Positions 23,842 through 32,331 of a stretch of 64,000 bases of DNA are shown piece after piece. The notes below the pieces were generated by a model. It saw nothing but the letters and a program-made list of their open reading frames with translations, did not search any database and was not told the origin of the DNA. Both the position numbers and the translations under genes were made by a program. Numbering within the stretch: position 1 is the first letter of the stretch; every line of letters starts with the position of its first letter. Source of the DNA: Rhizobiaceae bacterium (GTDB taxonomy: Bacteria > Pseudomonadota > Alphaproteobacteria > Rhizobiales > Rhizobiaceae); NCBI GenBank assembly GCA_023953845.1, contig JAMLJC010000001.1:3234501-3298500 (forward strand), given 5' to 3'.

Positions 23842-24627
23842 GTGGGCACATTTGTCAGGACGGCGCGACACGGCAAGATATTCGTCATCACGCTGGATCG
23901 CCCAAAGGCGAATGCCATCAACATCGCCATGAGCGGCCAGCTTACGGAGGCTTTCCGCACCTTTCGCGAGGATGACGGGCTCGTCGTCGCAATCGTGACC
24001 GGTGCGGGGGAGAAGTTCTTCTGCGGCGGCTGGGACATGAACGAAGCCGCCAGCGGCGTGAAGGACAATGAGGAGCATGGCAGCGGCGGCTTTGCCGGCC
24101 TGCACGAACTGCTCGACTGCAACAAGCCGATCATCGCGGCCCTCAACGGGCTGACCGTGGGAGGCGGCTGGGAGATCGCGCTTGCCTGCGATCTGGTCCT
24201 TGCCACGCCCAATACGCGCTTCTGGTTCCCGGAGGTCCAGCGCGGTTTCATTGCCGACGCCGGCGGCGTGCAGCGCTTGCCGCGCATGCTGCCGAAGCGC
24301 ATCGCCATGGAGATCCTTCTCACCGGCCGGTGGTTCGAGGTCGCCGAGGCGGAGCGCTGGGGCATGATCAACGCCATCGTCGAAGGCGGGGATCTCGTGC
24401 CGCGCGCCATCGCACTGGCCGAGAAGATCGCCGAGGGTGCGCCGCTCTCGGTGCAGGCAACCAAGGAGGTCGTCCGCGCGACCGAGGTGATGGTCGACCG
24501 TGAGGCGCTGACTGGACTCGCTGGCCTCGACCTGCCCGTTCACAAGCGAATGATGGCGTCGTCCGATTTCATCGAAGGGCCGACGGCCTTCACGGAAGGT
24601 CGCGCGCCGGTATGGACCGGTCGCTAG
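23842..24627 (+). CDS. Enoyl-CoA hydratase family protein (second crotonase)
   Basis: A 261-residue crotonase. Oxyanion-hole segments FFCGGWDMNEA and LNGLTVGGGWEIALACD are seen, and both catalytic Glu positions are present (GGGWEI and WFPEV). It would hydrate the enoyl-CoA formed by the preceding dehydrogenase. GTG start at 23842 with GGAGGG at the right distance. The spacing of 10 bp to the upstream gene shows cotranscription. A C-terminal FIEGPTAFTEGRAPVW tail is typical of the family. Confidence 0.9.
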   Translation: MGTFVRTARHGKIFVITLDRPKANAINIAMSGQLTEAFRTFREDDGLVVAIVTGAGEKFFCGGWDMNEAASGVKDNEEHGSGGFAGLHELLDCNKPIIAALNGLTVGGGWEIALACDLVLATPNTRFWFPEVQRGFIADAGGVQRLPRMLPKRIAMEILLTGRWFEVAEAERWGMINAIVEGGDLVPRAIALAEKIAEGAPLSVQATKEVVRATEVMVDREALTGLAGLDLPVHKRMMASSDFIEGPTAFTEGRAPVWTGR

Positions 24628-24641
24628 GGGCGTTACAGGAA

Positions 24642-25565
24642 ATGAGCGAGAACAGGAAAACCATCGTCACCGCGGCCATCACGGGGTCGATCCACACGCC
24701 CAGCATGTCGCCTTATCTGCCGGTTACGCCGAAGGAGATAGCCGATCAGGCGATCGATGCGGCACGCGCGGGCGCGGCCATCGTCCATCTGCATGCGCGC
24801 AATCCGGACACGGGCGAGCCCGCATCCTCGCCGGAGCTTTATCGCGAGATCGTCAATCGCATCGCCGATGCCTGCGACGTCGTCGTCAATATCACCACCG
24901 GTGGCGGCAACAATATGAGCGTCGAGCAGCGCCTGGCCGCTGCGGTCGAGTTGAAACCCGAAATTTGCTCGTTGAACATGGGTTCGATGAACTTTCCCAT
25001 GCACACGCTGCTGCGCAAGTACAGGGACTTCACGCATGAATGGGAGCGCCGCTATATCGAGGAAAGCCGCGACTTCGTGTTCAAGAGCACGTTCAAGGAC
25101 ATCGAGGACACGATCAGGCTGCTCAAGCCGCTCGGAACGCGGTTCGAGTTCGAATGCTACGATGTCGGCCATCTTTACACGCTGTCCTTCTTCGAGCGCG
25201 AGGGGTTGATCAATGCCCCCTACGCCGTGCAGTTCGTCATGGGCATTCTCGGGGGTATCGGCGCTTCGCCGGAAGAGCTGGTTCACCTGAAGACGACGGC
25301 CGACAGGCTGTTCGGCGACCGGTATCGGTTTTCCGTTCTGGCCGGCGGAAAGGCGCAGATGCGGATAGCGGCCGTCGGCGCTGTCATGGGCGGAAACGTG
25401 CGCGTCGGCATGGAAGACAGCCTTTTCATCTCTGCCGGAGAGCTTTGCAGAAGCAACGCCGAACAGGTCGAGAAAGCGGTTCGCATTCTCGGCGAACTGT
25501 CTTGCGAGGTCGCCACGCCGGCCGACGCGCGGCGCATGCTCGAGCTCAAGGGCAGGGCGGGCTGA
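24642..25565 (+). CDS. Beta-keto acid cleavage enzyme (BKACE, DUF849)
   Basis: A 307-residue TIM-barrel Zn enzyme of the BKACE family. The metal-binding pair is H49 and H51 in AAIVHLHARNPDTGEP; KPEICSLNMGSMNFP and the C-terminal VRVGMEDS are also family marks. BKACE proteins react a beta-keto acid with acetyl-CoA to give acetoacetate and a new acyl-CoA; the carnitine-specific type turns 3-dehydrocarnitine into betainyl-CoA. A dehydrogenase and a thioesterase matching the steps before and after are encoded at 10-11 kb. ATG at 24642 with ACAGGAA upstream. No thiolase gene is in the island, so this enzyme may take that place. Confidence 0.88.
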   Translation: MSENRKTIVTAAITGSIHTPSMSPYLPVTPKEIADQAIDAARAGAAIVHLHARNPDTGEPASSPELYREIVNRIADACDVVVNITTGGGNNMSVEQRLAAAVELKPEICSLNMGSMNFPMHTLLRKYRDFTHEWERRYIEESRDFVFKSTFKDIEDTIRLLKPLGTRFEFECYDVGHLYTLSFFEREGLINAPYAVQFVMGILGGIGASPEELVHLKTTADRLFGDRYRFSVLAGGKAQMRIAAVGAVMGGNVRVGMEDSLFISAGELCRSNAEQVEKAVRILGELSCEVATPADARRMLELKGRAG

Positions 25566-25570
25566 GGACA

Positions 25571-26224
25571 ATGCCGGGCGAACGGATCTGCAGTCTGATC
25601 GCCAGTCCTCGCCGTGACGGGAATTCGGTTCGCCTCGCCGGCGCCCTGGCGGAAGGCGCGGCTGAAGCGGGCCATGAAGTAACTACAGCGCATATCGACG
25701 ACTACGTCAGTGGTTTCCTGCGTGACTGCCGTGACTGTCGCGGATCGGACGGCGAATGCGGGATTGCCGATCGGTATGGTGAACTCCTGCTGCGGCATAT
25801 GCTGCCTGCCGATGCCGTGGCGATCGTCTCCCCGATCTACTGGTATGGGCTGCCCGCACAGTTCAAATGCGTTCTTGACAGGCTCGTCTGCTACACCAGC
25901 CAACGTCATCCGCGTTCGGCCGAGGTGCTGATGCGGCTGCGCGGCAAGAAATACGCGCTGCTTATGTCTTCCGAGGAGAGCAATCACGGCATGAGCGTGG
26001 GTATCGTCCAGCAGATGTCTGATTTTTGCCGTTACACCCATGGCTCGCTGGTGGCGGTGATGAACGCCGTCGGCAATCGCCGCGGCGAAATCGCGCTTGA
26101 TCCGGCCGATCCTCTCGAGCGCGCCCGTACGATCGGTGCGAAGCTGTTTGCCATGCGCGCAACCGATTTCAGAATAGACACGCCACGGCCCGGCGCCGTC
26201 TGGCATGCAGGAGAGCCCAAATGA
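25571..26224 (+). CDS. NAD(P)H-dependent FMN reductase (flavodoxin fold)
   Basis: A 217-residue flavodoxin-like protein. The phosphate-binding loop ASPRRDGNS (10-18), SPIYWYGLPAQFKCVLDRL (about 97-115) and a cysteine-containing DCRDCRGSDGECG segment are seen; the latter resembles iron-sulfur flavoprotein/FMN reductase families. It may supply reduced flavin to, or reduce, an intermediate of the pathway. It is five bases after the BKACE gene, and its TGA overlaps the ATG of the ABC ATPase (ATGA), so it belongs to this operon. No specific partner oxygenase is present. Confidence 0.82.
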   Translation: MPGERICSLIASPRRDGNSVRLAGALAEGAAEAGHEVTTAHIDDYVSGFLRDCRDCRGSDGECGIADRYGELLLRHMLPADAVAIVSPIYWYGLPAQFKCVLDRLVCYTSQRHPRSAEVLMRLRGKKYALLMSSEESNHGMSVGIVQQMSDFCRYTHGSLVAVMNAVGNRRGEIALDPADPLERARTIGAKLFAMRATDFRIDTPRPGAVWHAGEPK

Positions 26225-27369
26225 GTGGACTCGCGCAAAAGGCCGCGTCCTTTTCTGAAGACCGCGGCATTGCGGACAGAAAGGTGTTGTGCCGGTTCCA
26301 TGGGGTCAACAAGAGCTATGACGGCAGGACGCGCGTCGTGGCCGATCTCAACCTCGATATCCATCAGGGAGAGTTTCTGACGCTGCTCGGCCCTTCTGGT
26401 TCGGGCAAGACGACGACGCTGATGATGCTGGCCGGCTTCGAGGAACCGAACGAAGGCGTTATCGAGATCGACGGAAGCTCGATCGTGGGCGTGCCCGCCT
26501 ACCAGCGCAACATCGGCATGGTGTTCCAGAATTATGCGCTCTTCCCGCATATGACCGTTGCCCAGAACCTGGCTTTTCCGCTGCGCATGCGCGGCGTCGG
26601 CAGGGCGGAACAGGAGAAGCGCGTCGGGAATGTCCTTGACGTGGTGCGCCTGCCGGATGTCGCCGGCCGGAGGCCGGGCCAGCTTTCGGGCGGGCAGCAG
26701 CAGCGCATCGCCTTGGCCCGGGCGCTCATCTTCGAGCCACGGCTCGTGCTCATGGACGAGCCGCTCGGCGCGCTGGACAAGCAGTTGCGCGAGCACATGC
26801 AGCTCGAGATCCGTCAATTGCACGAACGGCTGGGGATAACTGTCGTCTATGTCACCCACGACCAGTCCGAAGCATTGACCATGTCGGACCGGGTGGCTGT
26901 CTTCGCCAACGGCCGCATCCAGCAGATCGCGCCGCCCGGCGACATCTATGAACGTCCGGCGAATGCGTTCGTGGCCGACTTTATCGGCGACAACAATCAG
27001 TTGGGCGGCATCGTCAGATCGCGGCAAGGCAACGAATATCAGATCGATTGCGATGGGCTCGTCATCAACGCTGTGTCCGAGCAGGATCACGGCGTCGGCG
27101 AAGAGGTTCTCGTCGCGTTCAGGCCCGAGAGCGCCATCGTGAACCATCCCATCCCGCCGTTGCCGAACAAGTTCGAGATCACGATATCGGAGAGAATCTA
27201 TCTCGGGGACCATGTCAGGCTGCGCTGTTTTCTGCCCAACGGTTCCATGATCACGGTGAAAATATCCAACAGAAGCCGCCCGGATGATTTCGGCCCGGGT
27301 TCCGCCAGATCCTTTTACTGGTCTGGCCTGGATTGCCTGGTTTTGCCGAAAGCTATCGCGGCATTGTAG
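26221..27369 (+). CDS. PotA-like ABC transporter ATP-binding protein
   Basis: A 382-residue ATPase with Walker A GPSGSGKTT, Q-loop, signature LSGGQQQRIALARAL, Walker B LVLMDEP and the switch His in VTHDQSEALTMSDR. A C-terminal TOBE region (about 290-375) is present, as in spermidine/putrescine-type importers. It energises the two permeases at 28.6-30.6 kb. The genes for the binding protein and permeases follow after a new operator region that overlaps its stop codon, so the transporter is split between two transcription units. Start ATG at 26221 overlaps the upstream stop. Confidence 0.92.
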   Translation: MSGLAQKAASFSEDRGIADRKVLCRFHGVNKSYDGRTRVVADLNLDIHQGEFLTLLGPSGSGKTTTLMMLAGFEEPNEGVIEIDGSSIVGVPAYQRNIGMVFQNYALFPHMTVAQNLAFPLRMRGVGRAEQEKRVGNVLDVVRLPDVAGRRPGQLSGGQQQRIALARALIFEPRLVLMDEPLGALDKQLREHMQLEIRQLHERLGITVVYVTHDQSEALTMSDRVAVFANGRIQQIAPPGDIYERPANAFVADFIGDNNQLGGIVRSRQGNEYQIDCDGLVINAVSEQDHGVGEEVLVAFRPESAIVNHPIPPLPNKFEITISERIYLGDHVRLRCFLPNGSMITVKISNRSRPDDFGPGSARSFYWSGLDCLVLPKAIAAL

Positions 27370-27381
27370 AAAAAATCAAAC
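27366..27381. promoter_or_regulatory. Operator, site 6 (GTAG-N8-AAAC)
   Basis: GTAGAAAAAATCAAAC begins inside the stop codon of the ATPase gene. It is identical to site 5 over 19 bases. Together with site 7, 49 bp downstream, it may form a paired operator for the binding-protein operon. Confidence 0.65.
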
Positions 27382-27414
27382 AGGCGCTGGACGGCTGTGT
27401 ATCTTTGAGCTATA

Positions 27415-27430
27415 GTTTATTTAATTAAAC
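27415..27430. promoter_or_regulatory. GTTT-N8-AAAC operator, site 7
   Basis: GTTTATTTAATTAAAC, 42 bp before the ATG of the substrate-binding protein gene. Both half-sites fit exactly. Confidence 0.68.
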
Positions 27431-27471
27431 ATCTGCTCGAAGGAACCGGGCTCAACAAGGGAGTGGCGAAT

Positions 27472-28518
27472 ATGAGACGATATCTGGCGATGCTGGCATG
27501 CGCTGCCGGCCTCATCGGGCTTGTTCCGGGGATGGCTTCGGCGCGGGATCTGACGATTGTCGCCTGGGGCGGAGTCGGGCAGGAGGCGCAACGCGCCGCC
27601 TTCTTCGAGCCCTATACCAAGGCGACGGGCATGAAGATCCTGGAAGACCAGAATCCGTTGCTGGCCAAGGTTCGCAGCATGGTCGAGTCCGGCAATGTCA
27701 CCTGGGACCTGCTCGATCAGGAATCCGCCGAGGCCATCATCGGTTGCGAGGAAGGCCTTTTCGAGAAGCTGGACTGGAGCCAGATCGACAAGTCGAAATA
27801 TGCCGAACACGTGCACAGCGATTGCGGCTACGGTTTCTATACGGCGGGCAACATCCTCGCCTATGACGGCGACCGCTTTGCGGACAATCCTCCGGCAAGC
27901 TGGGCGGATTTTTTCGACACAGCCAAATATCCCGGCAAGCGCGGTCTTTGGAACACGCCGAAGGGAGCGCTTGAGGTGGCGCTCATGGGCGACGGCGTCC
28001 CAGCCGGCGACGTCTACAAGGTTCTGCGCACTCCGGAGGGTGTCGACCGTGCCTTCGCCAAGCTCGACTCCGTCAAGAAGGACATTCTGCTGTGGAGTTC
28101 CGGCGCCGAGTTCCTGAGCCGGCTGGCCAGCGGCGAGTATGTCATGACCTATGCCTGGAATGGCCGCATCGCGACCACCAATGCGACGGACAAGAAGAAC
28201 TTCAAGATCGCCTGGGACGCAGGCTACACCTATGTGACGGACCAGCTCGTGATCGTGAAGGGCAGCCCGAATGCCGCGCAGGCGATGGAGTACATCAAGT
28301 TCATACACCAGCATCCGGAACTGCAGGCCGAGTACACCAAGCGCACTTTCTACTCCTCGACCAGCCTTGCATCTCTTGATCATCTTTCCGACGACGTGAA
28401 GGCTCAACTGCCGCTCATTCCGGACAGGCTTCAGCACGGCGTGCCGGTGGATGACGAGTTCTGGGTCGAAAACCTCGACAGCCTCACGGAGCGCTTCAAC
28501 ACCTGGGCAGCCCAGTGA
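27472..28518 (+). CDS. PotD-like periplasmic substrate-binding protein
   Basis: A 348-residue extracellular solute-binding protein with a signal peptide (MRRYLAMLACAAGLIGLVPGM to about ASA-RD, residue 24) and the PotD/iron-family fold. Landmarks are LTIVAWGGVGQEAQR after the signal, WDLLDQESAEA, and ADNPPASWADFFD with YPGKRGLW. Relatives bind polyamines, GABA-like or other cationic or zwitterionic organics, which fits a carnitine-like substrate. I use the ATG at 27472 with AAGGGAG; a GTG at 27463 is possible. A strong hairpin follows the gene. Confidence 0.9.
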   Translation: MRRYLAMLACAAGLIGLVPGMASARDLTIVAWGGVGQEAQRAAFFEPYTKATGMKILEDQNPLLAKVRSMVESGNVTWDLLDQESAEAIIGCEEGLFEKLDWSQIDKSKYAEHVHSDCGYGFYTAGNILAYDGDRFADNPPASWADFFDTAKYPGKRGLWNTPKGALEVALMGDGVPAGDVYKVLRTPEGVDRAFAKLDSVKKDILLWSSGAEFLSRLASGEYVMTYAWNGRIATTNATDKKNFKIAWDAGYTYVTDQLVIVKGSPNAAQAMEYIKFIHQHPELQAEYTKRTFYSSTSLASLDHLSDDVKAQLPLIPDRLQHGVPVDDEFWVENLDSLTERFNTWAAQ

Positions 28519-28544
28519 CATCCATCAGCAGCCTCCCAATGCTG

Positions 28545-28572
28545 GCGACGGTCGTCCCGTGACGACCGTCGC
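28545..28572 (+). other. Perfect 11-bp intercistronic hairpin after the binding-protein gene
   Basis: GCGACGGTCGT and ACGACCGTCGC enclose a six-base loop. It has no following U-run. Such structures commonly stabilise the upstream message and give more binding protein than permease. Confidence 0.7.
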
Positions 28573-28590
28573 GCCTTTCCGGAGCAGGAT

Positions 28591-29790
28591 GTGACGCTTC
28601 TAGCCAGGACGATGAGAAACAGGACGGCGGCCAGCCTTATGCTTGCCGCGCCGCTCTTTGCATTTCTGCTTGTTTTCTACTTCTATCCCATCGCCTCGTT
28701 CCTGTTGCGGAGCGTCAACACCGCCGAAATCACCGATACCATCCCGGCCACGACGGCGGCGCTCGCCGACTGGAACGGGGAGAACCTGCCGGATGAGGCT
28801 GTCTATGCGGCGCTCGTAACGGATCTCAACGCCTCGGCCCAGTCTGCGGCAATCCTCGGACGCCGGCTGAACGCGCTTGATCCAGGCATGCGCACGGTGG
28901 TGCGCAAGGCGACCGCCGCGGCGCGTGAACTCGCCGCGGCGACGCCGGCTGAAATGAAGGCCGGGCTGATCGAAGCGGACGCGAAATGGGGCTCCCATGC
29001 CACCTGGTCGCTCATAAGGCACGAAACCCGGATCGCCACTGTCACGTTTCTGCTCTCGGCCGTCGACGTGCAAAGGGAAGACGGCGGGCTTGAGTTCAGG
29101 ACAGGCGGCGAAGCGCTGTTCCTGCCGATCTTCCTTCGGACGCTGGCGATTTCCCTGACCGTGACGCTGATCTGCGTCGTCGTCGGCTATCCGGTCGCGT
29201 GGGTCATCGCGATGGCCTCACCGCGCACGGCCGGCTGGCTCATGCTGATGGTGCTGGTGCCGTTTTGGCTCTCAATCCTGGCGCGTACGGCCGCGTGGAT
29301 CATCGTGCTGCAGGGAAACGGCCCTGTTAACAGCTTCCTGATGTCGATCGGTCTCACCGACGGGCCGCTCCAGCTGGTCTACAACCGCTTTGGCGTTGTC
29401 CTCGTCATGGTTCATGTCATGCTGCCGTTTCTGGTGCTGCCGCTGACCAATTCGATCCGCGCCATTCCGAAGGCCTATTTTCAGGCGGCTGCCAATCTCG
29501 GTGCTCCCCCGGTCCGGGCTTTCGTCCATGTGATCTTTCCGCTCACGGTGCCCGGCATGTGGGCCGGAGGCTTCATCGTGTTCATCCTTTCGATCGGCTA
29601 CTACATCACGCCTGCCCTGGTGGGCGGCCCCAACGATCAGATGATCAGCTCCTTCATAGCCTTCTACACCAACCAGTCGATCAACTGGTCGCTTGCCTCC
29701 GCGCTCAGCGCCTGGCTGCTGGGCGGAATGCTCGTGCTGGTGATGTTGAGCCAGCGCGTCGTCGCTCCGATGATCCGGAGGGTCACATGA
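28591..29790 (+). CDS. ABC transporter permease, PotB-like
   Basis: A 399-residue inner-membrane permease. A first helix (about 14-38) is followed by an unusually long periplasmic loop of about 120 residues rich in Ala, Glu and Asp (45-165), then the five-helix BPD-transp core with the EAA-like loop AAANLGAPPVRAFVHVIFPL. The long loop occurs in a subset of polyamine-type permeases and may contact the binding protein. GTG start at 28591 with GGAG six bases upstream. Its stop overlaps the next start (ATGA). Confidence 0.92.
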   Translation: MTLLARTMRNRTAASLMLAAPLFAFLLVFYFYPIASFLLRSVNTAEITDTIPATTAALADWNGENLPDEAVYAALVTDLNASAQSAAILGRRLNALDPGMRTVVRKATAAARELAAATPAEMKAGLIEADAKWGSHATWSLIRHETRIATVTFLLSAVDVQREDGGLEFRTGGEALFLPIFLRTLAISLTVTLICVVVGYPVAWVIAMASPRTAGWLMLMVLVPFWLSILARTAAWIIVLQGNGPVNSFLMSIGLTDGPLQLVYNRFGVVLVMVHVMLPFLVLPLTNSIRAIPKAYFQAAANLGAPPVRAFVHVIFPLTVPGMWAGGFIVFILSIGYYITPALVGGPNDQMISSFIAFYTNQSINWSLASALSAWLLGGMLVLVMLSQRVVAPMIRRVT

Positions 29791-30599
29791 GAGCCAATGC
29801 TTCCGGCCGGGGCTGGACCCTCTTCGTCCGCGTCTCGGCTGCGGTCGTGTTTGCGTTCCTTCTCCTGCCGCTTCTGGTTCTGGTCCCGATATCGCTGACG
29901 TCCGGCACGTTGCTGGTCCTGCCGACGCCGGGCTATTCCCTGCGCTGGTACGAGGACGTGATCCACAATCCGATATGGATCAATGCATTGCGCAACAGCC
30001 TGGTCATAGCGTCTATCACCATGGTCGCGGCCGTCGTTCTTGGCACTTTGGCGGCGATCGGCGTGTGGCGGCTTGCTCCAAAAATGCGAGGCATGGCAAT
30101 AGCGGTCATCAGCGTCCCGATCGTGACGCCGGCGGTCATAGCCGCCGTGGCCATGTTCATCTTTCACGCCGGGATCGGGCTGGGCGGATCGATGACCAGC
30201 ATCGTTCTGGGCCACATCACCATCGCGGCGCCGTTCGTGGTCATCACCGTGCTTTCGAGCCTCGACGTGTTCGACAACCGCCTGATGATGGCGGCTGCCA
30301 GTCTCGGTGCGCCGCCGTACAGAGCGTTTCGCCACGTAATGCTGCCTATAATCACCCCCGGGATCATCTCGGGCGCGATTTTCGCCTTTCTGACGTCTTT
30401 CGACGAAATCGTGCTCGTCCTGTTCCTTGGTAGTCCGAGCGTGCGTACCCTCCCGCAGGAACTGTTCAGCGGCATTCGCGAGCAGATGAGTCCGTCGGTG
30501 GCGGTCATCGCCAACACGCTGATCGTGTTCGCAACCGCCGCGATCGTTGCGGTCGAGATATTGCGCCGTCGCATCATGTCTGTCACCGTGAAGACATGA
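29787..30599 (+). CDS. ABC transporter permease, PotC-like
   Basis: A 270-residue permease with about six membrane helices and the EAA loop AAASLGAPPYRAFRHVMLPI near residues 170-190. FDEIVLVLFLG in the fifth helix region is typical of PotC-type proteins. It forms a heterodimer with the preceding permease and uses the ATPase at 26.2 kb. ATG at 29787 overlaps the previous stop. It is the last gene of the island. Confidence 0.92.
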   Translation: MRANASGRGWTLFVRVSAAVVFAFLLLPLLVLVPISLTSGTLLVLPTPGYSLRWYEDVIHNPIWINALRNSLVIASITMVAAVVLGTLAAIGVWRLAPKMRGMAIAVISVPIVTPAVIAAVAMFIFHAGIGLGGSMTSIVLGHITIAAPFVVITVLSSLDVFDNRLMMAAASLGAPPYRAFRHVMLPIITPGIISGAIFAFLTSFDEIVLVLFLGSPSVRTLPQELFSGIREQMSPSVAVIANTLIVFATAAIVAVEILRRRIMSVTVKT

Positions 30600-30801
30600 C
30601 ACCACGCCACGATAGCTTGCGCGGCGTCGTCAAAGAGTTCGCGCTGTCCCACTGAGGCAGATCGTCCACAATCAGGGCGCCGCGTGCCTCCGCTGATGGC
30701 TAGAAGGCGAGCTTTGGCTTGATCGTCACCGCCATTCTGGTAACCCCTAACCGCTTGAAACCGTATCGCGGCAGGGTATCGTTGCCGGCAAGGACGTGTT
30801 G
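30600..30801. other. Intergenic region at the right border of the catabolic island
   Basis: About 200 bp between the last permease and the SH3-domain protein gene. I see no terminator with a U-run, no tRNA and no direct repeat. AAGGA before the next ATG is the only clear signal. Confidence 0.4.
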
Positions 30802-32316
30802 ATGCGCAGAGGTCTTTATTCGATCGTGGCGGGGGCGCTGCTGATCGGATCGGCGGGACATGCGGGGGCACAGGACGCCGACGCGACGGCCGGCGGCGCT
30901 ACCGATTTCGCATCCGTCATAGGCATATCCAAGGGCGATCTCCTCAATATTCGCGCCGCCGCTTCGCCCACCGGCATGGTGATCGCCCGGATTCCCAACG
31001 GCACGCTGGTAAAGGTCGTCGGCTGCGGAGCGGCGGGCAGAAATCTGTGGTGCAGCGTCGAGGATGCCAACGATCCTGCGGCGAAAGGCTGGACGCCCGC
31101 CCGCTATCTCTCCGGTTACGAGGACAAGGCATCCGAGGTCGCCGCGGGAGGACAGGCGCCGTCTGTGGATGAATTGTCCATCATGTCGGGCAATGCGACT
31201 TTTGCGGCAAATCCCGCGAAAGCACGGGCTGACGCGCGCGCGAAGGGCGTTGTAGCGTCCTTCTACTCCGAACCCCTGCCGCCGCCCGAAGCCGCCGTCC
31301 CGGGCGCGGAGGCCGCCGGGGCATCAGGCGCGGAAGTGGAGACAAGCAAGCGTGACATTATCGGCGGACCAGCCGTCGCTCCGCTGATCGCGCTGCCGGT
31401 CGTTCCGGGAGAGGGGTCCGATCTCGCGCCTGCGAAAGCCGAGACTGATTTGCCGCAGCCCGAGGCGCCACAGACTGCGGCCGTGTCGGATGTTCCGCCG
31501 GCAGGCGAGGGCGATGCTCAGCCCCTGCTGGAGGCAGAGGCAAAGCCGGCCGGCCAGGCGTCCGGCAGCGATGACAGTGTTGCCGCCAGTCCCGGCGCGA
31601 CGCAGGGGTACACCGTGCTGGAACCGAAAAAGGTGACCGTCAGCAAGATCGAGTCAGAGGCTGCGGCGCCAGAGGCCGCTGCGGCGCCGCAACCGTCAGC
31701 AGCCCAAATCGACGAGGTTCCGCCGGTGAATGTGCCGGCTCCGGCCGCCGCTCCGGAACAGACTGCACCGGCGGGGACGACACAAAGCGCGTCCCGGGAG
31801 TCCGGAGATACTCCGCTCGCTGCTGCGTCCGAGGTGCCCGCGGACACCGCTGCTGAAGAGGAGCCTCTGGAAGACAAGTCGGCTTTCCGGTCTATCGCCG
31901 ACGCGCTTCTGGGCCTTGTCGGAGGTGAGGACGAACCGGCGGAAGAGACCGTCAGCCTTGCTCCGGCGGCCGACGAAGCCGACGCCGTGCCGGGCATTGT
32001 CGAGGCGCCTGATGTCGTCGCTGCGACGACCGGAAGCACCAGCGAGATCGGCGGCGAGATTCCGTGCGCCCGCTATCTCGGCCAGCCCATGGCCATGTGC
32101 CGTGCATCGGTGGTTCGCGAGGGGGCGCAGACTGCCGCCGTTACCGTTTCATGGCCCGACGGGGGCCGTCGCGTCATCCGCTTCCGGGATGGCCGGATGG
32201 AAGGGTCTGACTCCGCACAACCTTTCAGGGCGGTCCGGGAAGCAGACCTGAACATGATCCGCATCGGCAAGACCGAGCGTTTCGAGATACCGGACGCGCT
32301 GGCTTTCGGCGGTTGA
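30802..32316 (+). CDS. Exported SH3b-domain protein with long Ala/Pro/Glu-rich middle
   Basis: A 504-residue envelope protein. A signal peptide (about 1-23, ending AGA-QD) is followed by a bacterial SH3 domain (about 38-110; ISKGDLLNIRAAASPTG, WCSVEDANDPAAKGWTPARYL). A low-complexity region rich in Ala, Pro, Glu and Val (about 120-420) comes next. A small C-terminal domain (about 425-504) contains two cysteines (CARYLGQPMAMCRASV) and a basic beta-rich segment. SH3b modules often bind peptidoglycan. I do not recognise the C-terminal domain. Start ATG at 30802 with AAGGA; a GTG two codons upstream is possible. Confidence 0.75.
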   Translation: MRRGLYSIVAGALLIGSAGHAGAQDADATAGGATDFASVIGISKGDLLNIRAAASPTGMVIARIPNGTLVKVVGCGAAGRNLWCSVEDANDPAAKGWTPARYLSGYEDKASEVAAGGQAPSVDELSIMSGNATFAANPAKARADARAKGVVASFYSEPLPPPEAAVPGAEAAGASGAEVETSKRDIIGGPAVAPLIALPVVPGEGSDLAPAKAETDLPQPEAPQTAAVSDVPPAGEGDAQPLLEAEAKPAGQASGSDDSVAASPGATQGYTVLEPKKVTVSKIESEAAAPEAAAAPQPSAAQIDEVPPVNVPAPAAAPEQTAPAGTTQSASRESGDTPLAAASEVPADTAAEEEPLEDKSAFRSIADALLGLVGGEDEPAEETVSLAPAADEADAVPGIVEAPDVVAATTGSTSEIGGEIPCARYLGQPMAMCRASVVREGAQTAAVTVSWPDGGRRVIRFRDGRMEGSDSAQPFRAVREADLNMIRIGKTERFEIPDALAFGG

Positions 32317-32331
32317 GCCCCGCCCTCAACC
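32311..32331. other. Hairpin spanning both stop codons of a convergent gene pair
   Basis: GGTTGAG and CTCAACC are separated by seven bases; with one mismatch the stem extends to 11 bp. It includes the TGA of the SH3 protein and the stop of the lactonase on the other strand. A mild bidirectional end signal is likely. Confidence 0.4.

Noticed and set aside
30709..30800. Minus-strand reading ending YGFKRLGVTRMAVTIKPKLAF as a possible gene remnant
   Set aside because: It looks like a protein end, but the frame merges into the antisense of the SH3 protein gene and no homologous upstream part is visible.
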